The notes under the pieces: generated by a model
Database searches by the model: none
The model's input: the letters and a program-made list of their open reading frames with translations, nothing else
Told to the model about the DNA's origin: nothing
NCBI GenBank assembly: GCA_008680965.1
Contig: NAKE01000001.1
Coordinates: 1,178,001-1,242,000 of the forward strand
Length of the DNA stretch: 64,000 nucleotides
Direction of reading: 5' to 3'
Source of the DNA: Collinsella aerofaciens
GTDB lineage: Bacteria > Actinomycetota > Coriobacteriia > Coriobacteriales > Coriobacteriaceae
Shown here: positions 40,145 through 50,253 of the stretch, piece by piece
Numbering within the stretch: position 1 is the stretch's first letter
How the letters are laid out: each line of letters begins with the position of its first letter
Translations under genes and position numbers: made by a program

Positions 40145-41941
40145 ATGTCTGAACAGGCAAATAATGGTTGTGCTGCCGGCTTTGGCGTGCGTCTAATCGG
40201 CTGTACCGACGATGTGGTTTTGCCCATCGGCATGTACGACTATGCGGAGGCTCTTGGTTGCTGCACGCTGGTCGACAAGACCATGTTTATTGCCGATATG
40301 CTGGATTGCGATGTGTCCGTTATGGTGTGCTGCCGACCCGAGGGTTTTGGCAAGAGCATGAACTTGTCGATGCTCAAGGCTTTTCTGGAGCGTCCCGCAG
40401 TCGGTCGCGCCGGTCGGATTTCATTTGCCGATACTCTGATTTGGGGTGCGGATGGCGGGCGCTATCGGAATGAGTACGCGTGCTATCCAGTGATATCGCT
40501 GGACTTTTCTGGCGCTGCGAGGCGTGGTGCCTCTGTTGTCGGCGTCGTGCATGATGCTCTTTCGGGCGAATGCGCTCGCTTGATGCCATTCTTGGAAGCT
40601 CCGGATTTAGCTCGAGACAAGGTGCGCCACATCGAACGCGTTGCGCGTGGCGTAGCGAGCGCGGACGAGGTTGACTCGGTGCTCGGTGTGCTCATTGAGC
40701 TGCTGGAGATGGCCTGCGATGAGCAGGTGGTATTGCTCGTTGATGGGTACGACGCGGCGTGGTCGCCCAGTGCGAACGCGAGGGACGCTTCCGGCGCCGG
40801 TCCGGCGGAGCTGCTCGATCGCGTGCTGTTCGACGCCATTGCCACCGCGGGCCATTCGCTACGGTTGACGTGTCTGATGGGGGAGCGTCCAGGTCCTGCC
40901 GAGGCGGCACTTTCTTCGCGCTGCTGCTCGTATTGTCTTTCGACGTCCCTTTCGACGTGGTGCGACCGTTGGTTCGGCTTTTCGGATGCCGAGGTCGAGG
41001 CTCTGCTGAATCATGCTGGACGCGAGGAATACCTGGATGATGCGCGTGAATGGCTCGAGGGATATCGGTTTGGCAGGGCCTATTGCTCAAGTCCGGTGCG
41101 TGTGATCGGTTTTCTGGACCGAGGCTGCACGGCACCTGTGCGAGCCGATCTGTATGGGTATGCCGATTGCCTAAGTAGGGTAGTTGCCGGGTGTAATCTC
41201 GACCGCCTTTCGGTCTTGTTCGATTTGCTCGAGGCCCATGGATGCGTTGAGGTCCCGGTTTGTTTGGGTGCTACGGGGCCAGAGACCTCGTCTGATGATG
41301 GTTTGTGGACGGCGCTGTATCTGTCCGGTTTCCTGACGACTGATATGACTGAAGAACCGGAGCATGACAGCTGCTCCCGTGCTCTGCGGTTGCCCAATAA
41401 CGAGCTTCGCCAGACCTTTCGTTTGGTGATTATTGATTGGTTTGAGCGTGCTGCCGAGGACGTTCGAGATGTCGATGCGTTTCGAGACGGGTTGTGCCGT
41501 GGGGACGAGGATGCGGTAAAGCGGGCGTTAGACCGCATCCTGGGAGATGCGGGAATCGGTGCGAACAACCCAGATGCGCAGCTGCCATATCACCTGCTCT
41601 TGCAGGGGCTCTGCTTTGGATTGCCGGGCTATGCCAATCCTGCCTCGAGGCGAAAGCGTGGCGCGAATCGCTGGGACATTCAGGTTTTTCCTACGGGCTC
41701 TGTGTTTGACGCGGCAGACACGATCGGCATGCTCGACGAGCGCCCGCTGATAACGATCAATATGATGTTTGACTCCGGCGTAGACGCGCTCGGCCTGGAG
41801 CTGCTGGCCGTTCAGGCACTGCTCGACATAGAGCGCGACGGCATCGACAAGATTCGCGTACCGCGACCCGGTGTGGGCCGCATGCGCTGGGGATTCGGGT
41901 TTGACGGGTGTCATGTGGCAGCGGTGTGCCAGCGGCTGTAG
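40145..41941 (+). CDS. AAA-ATPase-like/PD-(D/E)XK family protein with degenerate motifs
   Basis: The 598-residue protein matches the AAA-ATPase_like plus PDDEXK_9 architecture of unknown function. Walker A is CCRPEGFGKSMNLSML (residues 64-71 for the core); the family norm is RPRRFGKT/S. The Walker B region LVDGYDAAW (198-206) has Gly where LIDEYDxP is usual. At the C-terminal nuclease site, ITINMMFDSG replaces the usual ExK strand. Both activities may be weak or absent. AAGGGGA precedes ATG 40145. IS256 copy B ends 33 bp upstream, so the native promoter has been displaced. Confidence 0.78.
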   Translation: MSEQANNGCAAGFGVRLIGCTDDVVLPIGMYDYAEALGCCTLVDKTMFIADMLDCDVSVMVCCRPEGFGKSMNLSMLKAFLERPAVGRAGRISFADTLIWGADGGRYRNEYACYPVISLDFSGAARRGASVVGVVHDALSGECARLMPFLEAPDLARDKVRHIERVARGVASADEVDSVLGVLIELLEMACDEQVVLLVDGYDAAWSPSANARDASGAGPAELLDRVLFDAIATAGHSLRLTCLMGERPGPAEAALSSRCCSYCLSTSLSTWCDRWFGFSDAEVEALLNHAGREEYLDDAREWLEGYRFGRAYCSSPVRVIGFLDRGCTAPVRADLYGYADCLSRVVAGCNLDRLSVLFDLLEAHGCVEVPVCLGATGPETSSDDGLWTALYLSGFLTTDMTEEPEHDSCSRALRLPNNELRQTFRLVIIDWFERAAEDVRDVDAFRDGLCRGDEDAVKRALDRILGDAGIGANNPDAQLPYHLLLQGLCFGLPGYANPASRRKRGANRWDIQVFPTGSVFDAADTIGMLDERPLITINMMFDSGVDALGLELLAVQALLDIERDGIDKIRVPRPGVGRMRWGFGFDGCHVAAVCQRL

Positions 41942-41950
41942 GGGTGTCCG

Positions 41951-42970
41951 CTACTCTGCGTCCTTCATAGGCGGCATGGGCTTCCAGTTGGGGTCCTTGA
42001 TGATCTTGCGGGCATCTTTCATGCCACGGCGCAGCGCCGGGATGCCGGTCTTAAAGCACTTGTCGACCGCTGCCAGACGAATGAACTCCTTGCAGAAGGT
42101 CGCGGCGTTGCCCAAGCGGAACAAGATGGGGTGGTAGTCGCCGTAAATCTGCATGTAACGGGCCAAAAAGCCGCGATTGCGCATGATGTAGTAGCGGTTG
42201 GTGTCGCTCGTTGAGTTGAGCTGGCGTTTGCCGGCGATATCCCAGTTAGAGACGGCGCGGGCACGCTTGAGCACCACGTCGGCAACCACGGCGGCGGGGA
42301 AGTGCTGGCTGGCAACATAGCCGTAGCAGGCATCGTCGCCGTAGATGAAAAAGCGCGCATCGGGCAGGCCGATCTTGTCGACAACGCGGCGCGAGAACAG
42401 GCCGCCTTCAAAGCACAGCTGGTTCATGGCGCGGTAGCCCTCGGGGCCCAGGTCCCACTTAGCGATGGGGTTGGGGATACCGAGCGAAAGGATGAGCTGG
42501 TACTGCCAAAAGAAGGCACCGCCGTCGAAGTCCAGGCGCGAACCCTGGATGACGTCGTAGCGGTCCGTCCACTTGGCCAGGCGCTCAATGCCCTCCGGGA
42601 TGACGAGCACGTCGTCGTCCATGACCCAGAACCACTGGGCGCCCAAGTCGTAGGCGCACTTGGTGCCGGCGGAGAAGCCACCCGCGCCGCCGCCGTTTTT
42701 GAGCTGCGGCGCGTAGATAACGCGGTCGGTGCCACCCTTTGCGTCGGGCTGGTCGGTGTCGATGCCCCACAGGTTGGCGAGGCGCTCGTTGAATGCGACG
42801 CACATGGCTTCGGTCTCGCGCGAATTCTCATTGTCGACGATCACGATACGCCAAGGCGTTGCCGTGAGCTCGGTCATGGAGTCGAACAGGTTGGCCAAGA
42901 GCTCCTGGCGCTTGTACGTAACGACAACGATGGCGAGCTTATCGATGGGAGCGGGAAGGGTGGAAGTCAT
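41951..42970 (-). CDS. GT2 glycosyltransferase, galactofuranosyl/rhamnosyl type
   Basis: The 339-residue GT-A enzyme transfers a sugar from a nucleotide donor, probably to a cell-wall or surface polysaccharide. The N-terminal AIVVVTYKRQELLANLFDSM, WRIVIVDNENSRE and the metal-binding VMDDDVLV triad are seen, as in GlfT2-like proteins. GGFSAGTKCAYDLGAQWFW is typical of this subgroup. The gene runs opposite to the following cluster. AAAGGA precedes the ATG. Confidence 0.85.
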   Translation of the reverse strand: MTSTLPAPIDKLAIVVVTYKRQELLANLFDSMTELTATPWRIVIVDNENSRETEAMCVAFNERLANLWGIDTDQPDAKGGTDRVIYAPQLKNGGGAGGFSAGTKCAYDLGAQWFWVMDDDVLVIPEGIERLAKWTDRYDVIQGSRLDFDGGAFFWQYQLILSLGIPNPIAKWDLGPEGYRAMNQLCFEGGLFSRRVVDKIGLPDARFFIYGDDACYGYVASQHFPAAVVADVVLKRARAVSNWDIAGKRQLNSTSDTNRYYIMRNRGFLARYMQIYGDYHPILFRLGNAATFCKEFIRLAAVDKCFKTGIPALRRGMKDARKIIKDPNWKPMPPMKDAE

Positions 42971-43282
42971 GGGGAATATATCCTTTCACGCGTGGCGGGC
43001 GAGCGCCGCACGGAAGCTATCGAATGCGTCGTTTGGACGGCACCTATTGTAAAGGGTCGCTGCGCCATGTTGGCAAGGTTTGAATAAAACGCAGGAACCT
43101 GCCATGGGCGTGGCGACCGCGATTAAGCGCAGCGGTTCGATGACTATGTTGCGTGCGGCTTTGTGCTGCATGACGTCCTTTCGTATCGGTTTGCCTCTGC
43201 GGGCTCCATAGATTATATAAACGCCCGCGGGCGGGACGACCCTTTGATACCATTAACGGCAGGTATTTCCTAAGGAGCACAT
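42971..43282. other. 312-bp divergent promoter region of the polysaccharide locus
   Basis: It contains the starts of the opposed glycosyltransferase genes. AAGGAG at 43272 serves the plus-strand gene. No clear promoter or repeat was recognised. Confidence 0.4.
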
Positions 43283-44386
43283 TTGTCTACTAATTCCCCT
43301 GGCGGCCCTGTCCTGTCGCTGCTTGTTCCCATCTACAACGTTGAGCGCTATCTGCGCGAGTGCCTCGATTCCGCCGTGGCGCAGACGCTCGAGGACATCG
43401 AAATCATCTGCATCAACGACGGCTCTACCGACAACTCGCCGGCGATTATCCGCGAGTACATGGAGCGCGACGCGCGTGTGAAGATGATCGACAAGGCCAA
43501 TAGCGGTTACGGCGACTCCATGAACCGCGGGCTTGAGATGGCGCGCGGCAAGTACGTGGGCATTCTGGAGTCCGATGACTTTATGGCGCCCGATGCGCTG
43601 GAGAAGCTCGTGGCAGCTGCCGTGCGCTTCAATACCGACTTTGCGAAGGCAAATTTTGACTTCTACTGGTCTAAGCCCGAGGAGCGCCGCTCGCTGCACG
43701 AGATGTTTAAGGCAAGGGACTGTGACAAGCCGGTGCATCCGAGCGACACGACGCAGTTCTTTAAGCAAAAGCCGTCGATTTGGTCGGCCGTGTACCGCCG
43801 TGATTTTCTTGAGCGCAACGGCATCAAGTTCCTGCCGACTCCGGGAGCATCCTTTCAGGACACGTCGTTTGCCTTTAAGGCGATCGCATGCGCCGACAAG
43901 GCTGTTTACCTGCACGATGCCGTGCTTTCGTATCGTCAGGACAACGAGAACTCCTCGGTCAATTCTTCGGCTAAGGTCTTTTGCGTCAATACCGAGTATG
44001 CCGAAATCGAGCGCTGGATCCGAGAAGATTATGCTCGCGATCACGCAAGCGATGACGTCGCCCGCATGCTCAAGTTCAATCAGCTCATTAAATACGATTC
44101 GTATATGTGGAACTATGTGCGCTTGGCACCCAAGTTCTATAAGGAGTTCCTGGTGCAGATGGCCAAGGAATTCCAAGCGGCCTTGGACGCCGGGGAGTTT
44201 TCGCTGGACGATCTTAAGCCGTGGAAGCGCGCGAATCTCGCTGCCATCCTCAAAGATCCAGAGGGCTGGGTTGACGAGCATCCGCACTTTGCAACGGATG
44301 GTGCCTTGGGGCGCGCTAAGTATTACGCCTCGGTTGGAGGCCCTGGTGTGGTCGCCGCCTTCCTCATCGAATCGCTGAGGGGGTAG
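43283..44386 (+). CDS. GT2 glycosyltransferase
   Basis: The 367-residue enzyme has the GT-A start LSLLVPIYNVERYLRECLDSAVAQTLEDIEIICINDGSTDNS and the acceptor-metal motif ESDDFMAPDALEKL. The start is TTG at 43283, 5 bp after AAGGAG. It is a close paralogue of the gene at 45508 (shared blocks NSGYGDSMNRGLEMARG and FLPTPGAS). It belongs to the first of a run of six consecutive GT2 genes with short gaps, probably one operon. Sugar donor unknown. Confidence 0.88.
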   Translation: MSTNSPGGPVLSLLVPIYNVERYLRECLDSAVAQTLEDIEIICINDGSTDNSPAIIREYMERDARVKMIDKANSGYGDSMNRGLEMARGKYVGILESDDFMAPDALEKLVAAAVRFNTDFAKANFDFYWSKPEERRSLHEMFKARDCDKPVHPSDTTQFFKQKPSIWSAVYRRDFLERNGIKFLPTPGASFQDTSFAFKAIACADKAVYLHDAVLSYRQDNENSSVNSSAKVFCVNTEYAEIERWIREDYARDHASDDVARMLKFNQLIKYDSYMWNYVRLAPKFYKEFLVQMAKEFQAALDAGEFSLDDLKPWKRANLAAILKDPEGWVDEHPHFATDGALGRAKYYASVGGPGVVAAFLIESLRG

Positions 44387-44392
44387 GTCGGT

Positions 44393-45433
44393 ATGGGAGA
44401 GGCCTCGATTCCCAAAGCGACTATTGTCGTTCCCGTATACAACTCCGCGCGCTCCATTCAGAGATGCCTCGACTCGCTGCTGGCACAGTCTGAGCGCTCG
44501 ATTCAGGTTGTCTGTGTCAACGACGGTTCGGTTGACGATTCGCTGGGCGTCTTGCGTCAAATTGCGCAGGCCGATGACCGTGTGCTGGTGATTGACCAGG
44601 AAAACGCTGGTGTCTCGTGCGCTCGAAATGCCGGTATCGATGCCGCCGAGGGCGAGACCGTCTTTTTTGTGGACGCCGACGATTACATCGACGCCCAGAC
44701 GGTCGAGTGCGTGCTGCATGCCATGGAGTCTGCAGATGCCGAGGTCGCCGTTTTTGGCGGCGTTTGCGAGCCGTCCGACGCCGCGCCCAAGCGGGTCCAG
44801 CAACTCATGAGCCCCAAGGCGGGCACTTTTGGCGCCCGTGATCCCCAGTTGCTGTTCCACGCAAACGCACAGCCCTATGCGTGCCGCGCGGCTTTTTCGC
44901 GCGAGCTGCTCAATCGCGAGGGCATACGTTTTGCCCCCGGCTTGGCCTTGGGCGAGGACGTTGTGTTCCAGTTTGCAGCTTACGCGCTGGCCTCAAAGAC
45001 CGTCGTCATGCCGGTCAGGTTCTACCACTACGTGATGGAGAGCGAATCGGCGACGCACGAGTTCAACAGTGCCGAGGCACGCGCCAAAAAGCTCGACGCA
45101 CACATGAGGATGCTCGAGGAAGTTATGGAAGACTGGGCGGCCTACGGCCTTTTGGATCTTTGCCCCGGCGAGCTGATTACCTGGTTCTTGGACCTTATCG
45201 TGTTTGATTTGGCGCGCTTGGATGCCGATGGTTTCCGTCGCGTGGCCGGTCGCGTCAATATGGATTTCACGACGTTTTTGGGAACGGAGTGGGCGGATAT
45301 GCCTGCTAAGGGCGCCGTTTGCCGTGTTGCCCATAAGCTCGTTGCGGCGACCTCGGGCGTTTCGATGGCAGACGCCACGCTGTTCTATCTTTCGACTCGC
45401 GGTCTCAAGGCCTGCCTGGAGCGCTTTATCTAA
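44393..45433 (+). CDS. GT2 glycosyltransferase
   Basis: The 346-residue enzyme has TIVVPVYNSARSIQRCLDSLLAQS, CVNDGSVDDS and the metal site FFVDADDYID. It starts 6 bp after the previous stop. The C-terminal part is helical and lacks membrane segments, so it is expected as a peripheral cytoplasmic-face enzyme. Donor and acceptor are not predictable. Confidence 0.86.
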   Translation: MGEASIPKATIVVPVYNSARSIQRCLDSLLAQSERSIQVVCVNDGSVDDSLGVLRQIAQADDRVLVIDQENAGVSCARNAGIDAAEGETVFFVDADDYIDAQTVECVLHAMESADAEVAVFGGVCEPSDAAPKRVQQLMSPKAGTFGARDPQLLFHANAQPYACRAAFSRELLNREGIRFAPGLALGEDVVFQFAAYALASKTVVMPVRFYHYVMESESATHEFNSAEARAKKLDAHMRMLEEVMEDWAAYGLLDLCPGELITWFLDLIVFDLARLDADGFRRVAGRVNMDFTTFLGTEWADMPAKGAVCRVAHKLVAATSGVSMADATLFYLSTRGLKACLERFI

Positions 45434-45507
45434 TTCTGGGCGCTGCCGCGCGCCGTTACTTCGCTGCTAAAATAACCCTGTTACACGCTATTCAACAGGA
45501 GGTTCTC

Positions 45508-46626
45508 TTGCAGAACTCTGATACCCCTAAAGTTTCGCTGCTTGTTCCCATCTGCAATGTTGAGCGCTACCTGCGCGAGTGTCTCGATTCCGCTGTGACA
45601 CAGTCGCTCAAGGACATCGAAATCATCTGCATCAACGATGGCTCCACCGATAGCTCACCGGATATCATTCGCGAGTACATGGCACGTGATGAGCGCGTCA
45701 AGATGATTGACAAGGCCAATAGCGGCTACGGCGACTCGATGAACCGCGGCCTGGAGATGGCGCGTGGCGAGTACGTGGGCATTTTGGAGTCTGATGACTT
45801 TATGTTCGAGGATTCGCTCCAAAAGCTGGTTGCCAAGGCTGACGCCGAGCACGCCGATGTTGTTAAGGGCGACTTCTACCTGTACTGGTCCACGCCCAGC
45901 GAGCGCCGTGATCTGTTTGGGATCATCGACGAGCATATGACGGGCGCCGCGTATCGCCCCGTCGATCGCCCGGGCATTTTCTACCGCAAGCCTTCCATTT
46001 GGTCGGCCATCTATCGGCGCGAGTTCCTCAACGACAATCAGATTCGGTTTCTTCCCACGCCGGGTGCCTCGTATCAGGACGCAGGCTTTAACTTTAAGGT
46101 TTGGGCTTGCGCCGAGCGTGCCGCGTTTATTACGGACCCCATTTTGTGCTATCGCCAAGATAACGAGAAGAGCTCCGTTAATTCGCCCAACAAGGTGTTT
46201 TGCGTGTGCGACGAATATGCCGAGATGCAGCGCTTTTTGGATCAACGCCCCGAGCTTAAGACTCGGCTCCAGGGCATTTTAATGCGCATGAAGGTCGATA
46301 CGTACCGCTGGAATGACGAGCGTCTGGTCGATGAGTTGCGTGAGCGGTTTTGGGAGAAGGCGTCTCCCGAGCTTAAGGCTGATTGGGATGCCGATCGCTT
46401 TGACCTGTCGCTCTTCGACCCGCGCGGCGAGACCGACCTGCGTTTGATGGTCAAATCGCCCCGTGCCTATATCGATTCGCGCTTTGGCTTTAAAAAGCCG
46501 GGCAAGCTCAATACGTTTAAGCACTACTTTAAGATAGGCGGGCTGCCGCTGGTCTGGCGCGTGCTGACGTATCAGCGTACCTACGGCGATAACCCGCATC
46601 CCGACGACGTGCCGGCGGCACAGTAG
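45508..46626 (+). CDS. GT2 glycosyltransferase, paralogue of 43283
   Basis: The 372-residue protein shares about two thirds of its first 200 residues with the gene at 43283 (VPICNVERYLRECLDSAVTQSLKDIEIICINDGSTD; SDDFMFEDSLQKLV), which points to a local duplication. TTG start, with AGGAGG five bases upstream. It follows a 74-bp gap that may hold an internal promoter. Confidence 0.88.
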   Translation: MQNSDTPKVSLLVPICNVERYLRECLDSAVTQSLKDIEIICINDGSTDSSPDIIREYMARDERVKMIDKANSGYGDSMNRGLEMARGEYVGILESDDFMFEDSLQKLVAKADAEHADVVKGDFYLYWSTPSERRDLFGIIDEHMTGAAYRPVDRPGIFYRKPSIWSAIYRREFLNDNQIRFLPTPGASYQDAGFNFKVWACAERAAFITDPILCYRQDNEKSSVNSPNKVFCVCDEYAEMQRFLDQRPELKTRLQGILMRMKVDTYRWNDERLVDELRERFWEKASPELKADWDADRFDLSLFDPRGETDLRLMVKSPRAYIDSRFGFKKPGKLNTFKHYFKIGGLPLVWRVLTYQRTYGDNPHPDDVPAAQ

Positions 46627-46638
46627 GAGCGCGTGACC

Positions 46639-47706
46639 ATGGCTACCCCTAGGATTTCCGTCGTCGTTCCCATCTATAAGGTGGAGGAGTGCCTGGCATG
46701 GTGCCTGGACTCCCTACTCGCGCAGGATATGCCCGATTGGGAGGGCGTGCTGGTTAACGATGGTTCGCCGGATGGTTCGCGCGACATCGCCGCTGCCTAT
46801 TGCGAAAAGGATACACGCTTTAAGCTTGTCGATAAGCCCAACGGTGGTCTATCGAGCGCGCGCAATGCGGGCATCGCTGCGTCCACGGCGTCTGTCGTTG
46901 CGTTTTTGGATTCCGACGACCGGTTTACGCCTGATGCGTGCCGCGTAATCGTTGATGCCTTTGAGCGTGAGGATTGCGACGTTTTGACCTTTGGCGCAAA
47001 CCCGTATCCGCTGGAGGCGGGGTATCCGTGGCTTAACTGCGTTTTGAGCCCGCGCGATGCGTCGTTTGAGGGCTATAGCTCCGACCTGCTGTTTAAGGAA
47101 GCGTCTCGCCCCTTTGCATGGCGCACCGCTTGCAAGCGCGCTTTTTTGCTGGGCAACGGGATCGTGTTCGATGAAACCGTTAAGTATGGCGAGGACCAGG
47201 TCTTCGATTTTGCCGTCTATGGTCGCTCGCGTAAGACCGCGCTTATCTCGAACAAGCTGTACGACTATCGCGTGGCACGCAAGGGCTCGCTCATGGACAC
47301 CATGCGCTATGACGATGAGACGCGTTTGCTGGAGCACGTGAAGATATACTCCGCGGTGCTGGCCGATTGGCGCCATGATGGGCTCGATGCCCAGCATGCC
47401 GATGACCTGGCGTACTTCCTGTGTGATCTGGTACTGTACGATGCACTCAGGCTGCTGAGCTCGGGCTGCGGCAAGGTTTTTGCTGCCGTTGCCGCGGCGC
47501 TTGATGGTTCTGCCGTGGGCAGTGATGCTGCGCTCGCACAATGCGCTCCTTCTGTTGCCGCTATGGTGCGTGCGGCACTTATCGGTAAGGCTCCTGCTGC
47601 TCGTTCGTGCAAAAAGCTCATGTTCGCTTACGACGTCTTGAGGTTTGGGCGCCTGGGCGCGTGCAAGCGCATGGCTGCGAATGCTCTGGGAAAGCGAGAG
47701 GTGTAG
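46639..47706 (+). CDS. GT2 glycosyltransferase
   Basis: The 355-residue enzyme has ISVVVPIYKVEECLAWCLDSLLAQDMPDWEGVLVNDGSPDGS and the metal motif FLDSDDRFTPDA. ATG 46639 is preferred to GTG 46633 because AGGAG lies 9 bp before it. It runs directly into the next gene. Three such enzymes in tandem suggest a complex repeating unit. Confidence 0.86.
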   Translation: MATPRISVVVPIYKVEECLAWCLDSLLAQDMPDWEGVLVNDGSPDGSRDIAAAYCEKDTRFKLVDKPNGGLSSARNAGIAASTASVVAFLDSDDRFTPDACRVIVDAFEREDCDVLTFGANPYPLEAGYPWLNCVLSPRDASFEGYSSDLLFKEASRPFAWRTACKRAFLLGNGIVFDETVKYGEDQVFDFAVYGRSRKTALISNKLYDYRVARKGSLMDTMRYDDETRLLEHVKIYSAVLADWRHDGLDAQHADDLAYFLCDLVLYDALRLLSSGCGKVFAAVAAALDGSAVGSDAALAQCAPSVAAMVRAALIGKAPAARSCKKLMFAYDVLRFGRLGACKRMAANALGKREV

Positions 47707-50193
47707 ATGAGTATCAAGCGTTTGGCGCTTTGCCGCAGTCAGGGTCGTCTGTTTGTTCTGCTTCGTTTTGTCGGTCAGGATATCGCGAGGCTTATTGAGC
47801 AGGAGGGCTCCCAGGTTTTTGCTCACGCGACGACCAATGGGGCATGCGTGCCGTCCTTGGCACTGCCGGTCGATCACGGCCGCGTGCTTGCGCTTTGTCC
47901 CTCCGTTGCCGATTATGAGCGCGAGCTTGTCGTCTTGGTGCTTCCGTTTATGGACGGCTCTACAATTGACGTTTCATTTGCGTCCGGCGGTAAAAGGCTG
48001 GGCTCTATTCGCTTTGACAGTCGTATTGCCAAGCTGGAATCTAAGGTTAACTACAAAGCAAAGCCTGCGATGTGCGCGCTTATCCGCGATGCCCAGCGTG
48101 GCGAATGCTGTGGTCGCTACGAGATCGATGCCGTTCGTTATTTACCGGCAGATGAGGGCGCCGTCTGGCGCTATGAGGTCAAGTGGGCGGGAGACCCCCA
48201 GTGCGCCCCTGAGCTACAGGTCTTCGATACGCACATGAATGCGATCGATGCCACCGTGCATGTTTTTGAGTCGCAGGTCGATGTTCTCCAGCAAAACGGA
48301 TGTCGCGTCAATAAAACGTATCTGAGCGTTGAGATGCCTCAGGATATACGCGATTTTGTCGCGATTGCGGCTGATCCTACGGGTCAATTCCAGAGCGGAT
48401 TTTGCGCCATGGATGGTCGTTTGTACAACGGCATGGTCGACGACAGTTGGAACCGCATGAAGGATGCGCGCGCGGATGATGCGGCCTATCGACGTTGGTT
48501 TGAGCAACATCGCGCAAAGCCGGGTGATTTGACGTGCCAGCGTGTCGCTTCAGCGGCATTTGCCTATAGGCCGCTCGTGAGCATTGTGGTGCCATGCTAC
48601 AAGACCGATCAGGTCTACCTGCGTGAGCTGCTGGACTCGGTGCTATCCCAGAGCTATGACAACTGGGAATTGCTGCTTATGGACGCCTCGCCCGAATGGG
48701 GTGTGGTGGCCAATCTTGCGGCCGCCGCCAATGACGAGCGGGTTTATTGGATTGAGCTGCCTGGTAACGGCGGCATTGTACTCAACACCAATGCTGGCAT
48801 TCAGCAAGCGACGGGCGACTACATCGCATTTTTGGACCACGATGACATTCTGGAGCCGGATGCGTTGTTCCACTATGTCACCGCGTTGAACAAAGCGGCA
48901 GAGGGGGAGCGTCCGCAGGTCCTGTTCTGTGACGAGGACGTGTTCCAGAAAACGGGGGAGTGGGGTCAGCCGGTCTTTAAGACGCAACTCAACGTCGACC
49001 TGCTCTATAGCCATAACTGCGTGACGCATTTTCTGATGGTGGAGAAGGCGCTTATCGATCGCATTGGCATGTCGCCGGAAGATGTCGCGGGCGCCCAGGA
49101 TTATGATCTGACTCTTCGCTGCCTTGCATCGGGCGCACGGTTTGAGCATATTGCGCACGTGTTGTATCACTGGCGCGTGCATCCCGGTTTCACCGCCGAT
49201 GACTTTGCAGATAGCAAACCTTACGCCATTGAAGCTGGTCGTTTGGCGCTGCAGCGTCACTTTGACTCGCTGGGCATTTGCGGAACGGTCGAGGAGACCG
49301 AGACGTCGTTTGTCTACCGCGTGCATTATGCGCTGCCGGAGCCTGCGCCGCTGGTGAGCATTGTAATTCCCACCAAGGACCACGTTGAGACGCTCGATGC
49401 CTGTGTGATGTCGATCGCCCAGAAGGCCACGTATACCAATTACGAGATCGTCTTGGTGGAGAATAACAGCGAAGCCCCGGAGACGTTTGCGTATTACGAA
49501 ACCCTGCCGGAACGCGTGACCGCTACGTCTGGCGGTAAGGGCACTGCGCACGTTGTGTACTGGCCGGGTGAGTTCAATTACTCCCAAATCATCAACTTTG
49601 GCGTTGAGCATGCCAGGGGCGACTACCTGCTGCTGCTGAACAACGATACCGAGGTCATAAGCCCGGACTTTATTGAAGAGATGATGGGCTATCTGCAGCG
49701 TCCCGATGTGGGTGTGGTGGGCGCTAAGCTCTATTTTGCCGACCATCTGGTGCAGCACGCTGGCATTTTGGTTGGCGTGCGTGGCGCACTTGCCCATGCC
49801 AACCAAGACTTCTCTGCAAAGCGCGAGGGCTATCTTGTCCGCGCGGTGCGGCCGGGCAACTATAGCGCCGTAACGGGCGCCTGTCAGATGGTCCGACGCG
49901 ACGTATTTGAACAGGTTGGCGGCTACAATGAAGAATTCGCCGTCGGCTTTAACGACGCGGACTTTTGTCTGCGTGTGTGGGAGGCGGGCTACCGCACCAT
50001 CTTTACGCCCTATGCCGAACTGTACCACTACGAGTTCACCTCGCGCGGCAGGGAAGAAGCCAACGAGAAAAAGCTGCGCCGCTGGAAACGCGAACAGGCT
50101 TTGTTCATGCAGCGCTGGCCGGAGTTCTTCTTGACGGGCGATCCGTGGCTTGGACCAAACCTATCCTCCGAGAGCGAGTACTTCTCGCGTTAA
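47707..50193 (+). CDS. Two-domain GT2 glycosyltransferase
   Basis: The 828-residue protein contains an N-terminal region of about 285 residues without recognised domain, then a first GT-A domain (about 290-530: VSIVVPCYKTDQVYLRELLDSVLSQSY, FLDHDDILEPDALF) and a second (about 545-790: VSIVIPTKDHVETLDACVMSI, LLLNNDTEVISPDFIEEMMGYL, FNDADFCLRVWEAGYR). Tandem GT-A enzymes can build a disaccharide or alternate linkages. A 3' fragment of a near-copy is present at 51963. It begins 1 bp after the previous stop. Confidence 0.88.
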   Translation: MSIKRLALCRSQGRLFVLLRFVGQDIARLIEQEGSQVFAHATTNGACVPSLALPVDHGRVLALCPSVADYERELVVLVLPFMDGSTIDVSFASGGKRLGSIRFDSRIAKLESKVNYKAKPAMCALIRDAQRGECCGRYEIDAVRYLPADEGAVWRYEVKWAGDPQCAPELQVFDTHMNAIDATVHVFESQVDVLQQNGCRVNKTYLSVEMPQDIRDFVAIAADPTGQFQSGFCAMDGRLYNGMVDDSWNRMKDARADDAAYRRWFEQHRAKPGDLTCQRVASAAFAYRPLVSIVVPCYKTDQVYLRELLDSVLSQSYDNWELLLMDASPEWGVVANLAAAANDERVYWIELPGNGGIVLNTNAGIQQATGDYIAFLDHDDILEPDALFHYVTALNKAAEGERPQVLFCDEDVFQKTGEWGQPVFKTQLNVDLLYSHNCVTHFLMVEKALIDRIGMSPEDVAGAQDYDLTLRCLASGARFEHIAHVLYHWRVHPGFTADDFADSKPYAIEAGRLALQRHFDSLGICGTVEETETSFVYRVHYALPEPAPLVSIVIPTKDHVETLDACVMSIAQKATYTNYEIVLVENNSEAPETFAYYETLPERVTATSGGKGTAHVVYWPGEFNYSQIINFGVEHARGDYLLLLNNDTEVISPDFIEEMMGYLQRPDVGVVGAKLYFADHLVQHAGILVGVRGALAHANQDFSAKREGYLVRAVRPGNYSAVTGACQMVRRDVFEQVGGYNEEFAVGFNDADFCLRVWEAGYRTIFTPYAELYHYEFTSRGREEANEKKLRRWKREQALFMQRWPEFFLTGDPWLGPNLSSESEYFSR

Positions 50194-50253
50194 GGCAATA
50201 GTTTTAGGAAGTCCTAACCTTTCTTTTGGTATGCGCTTGGAAGAAAGAAACGT

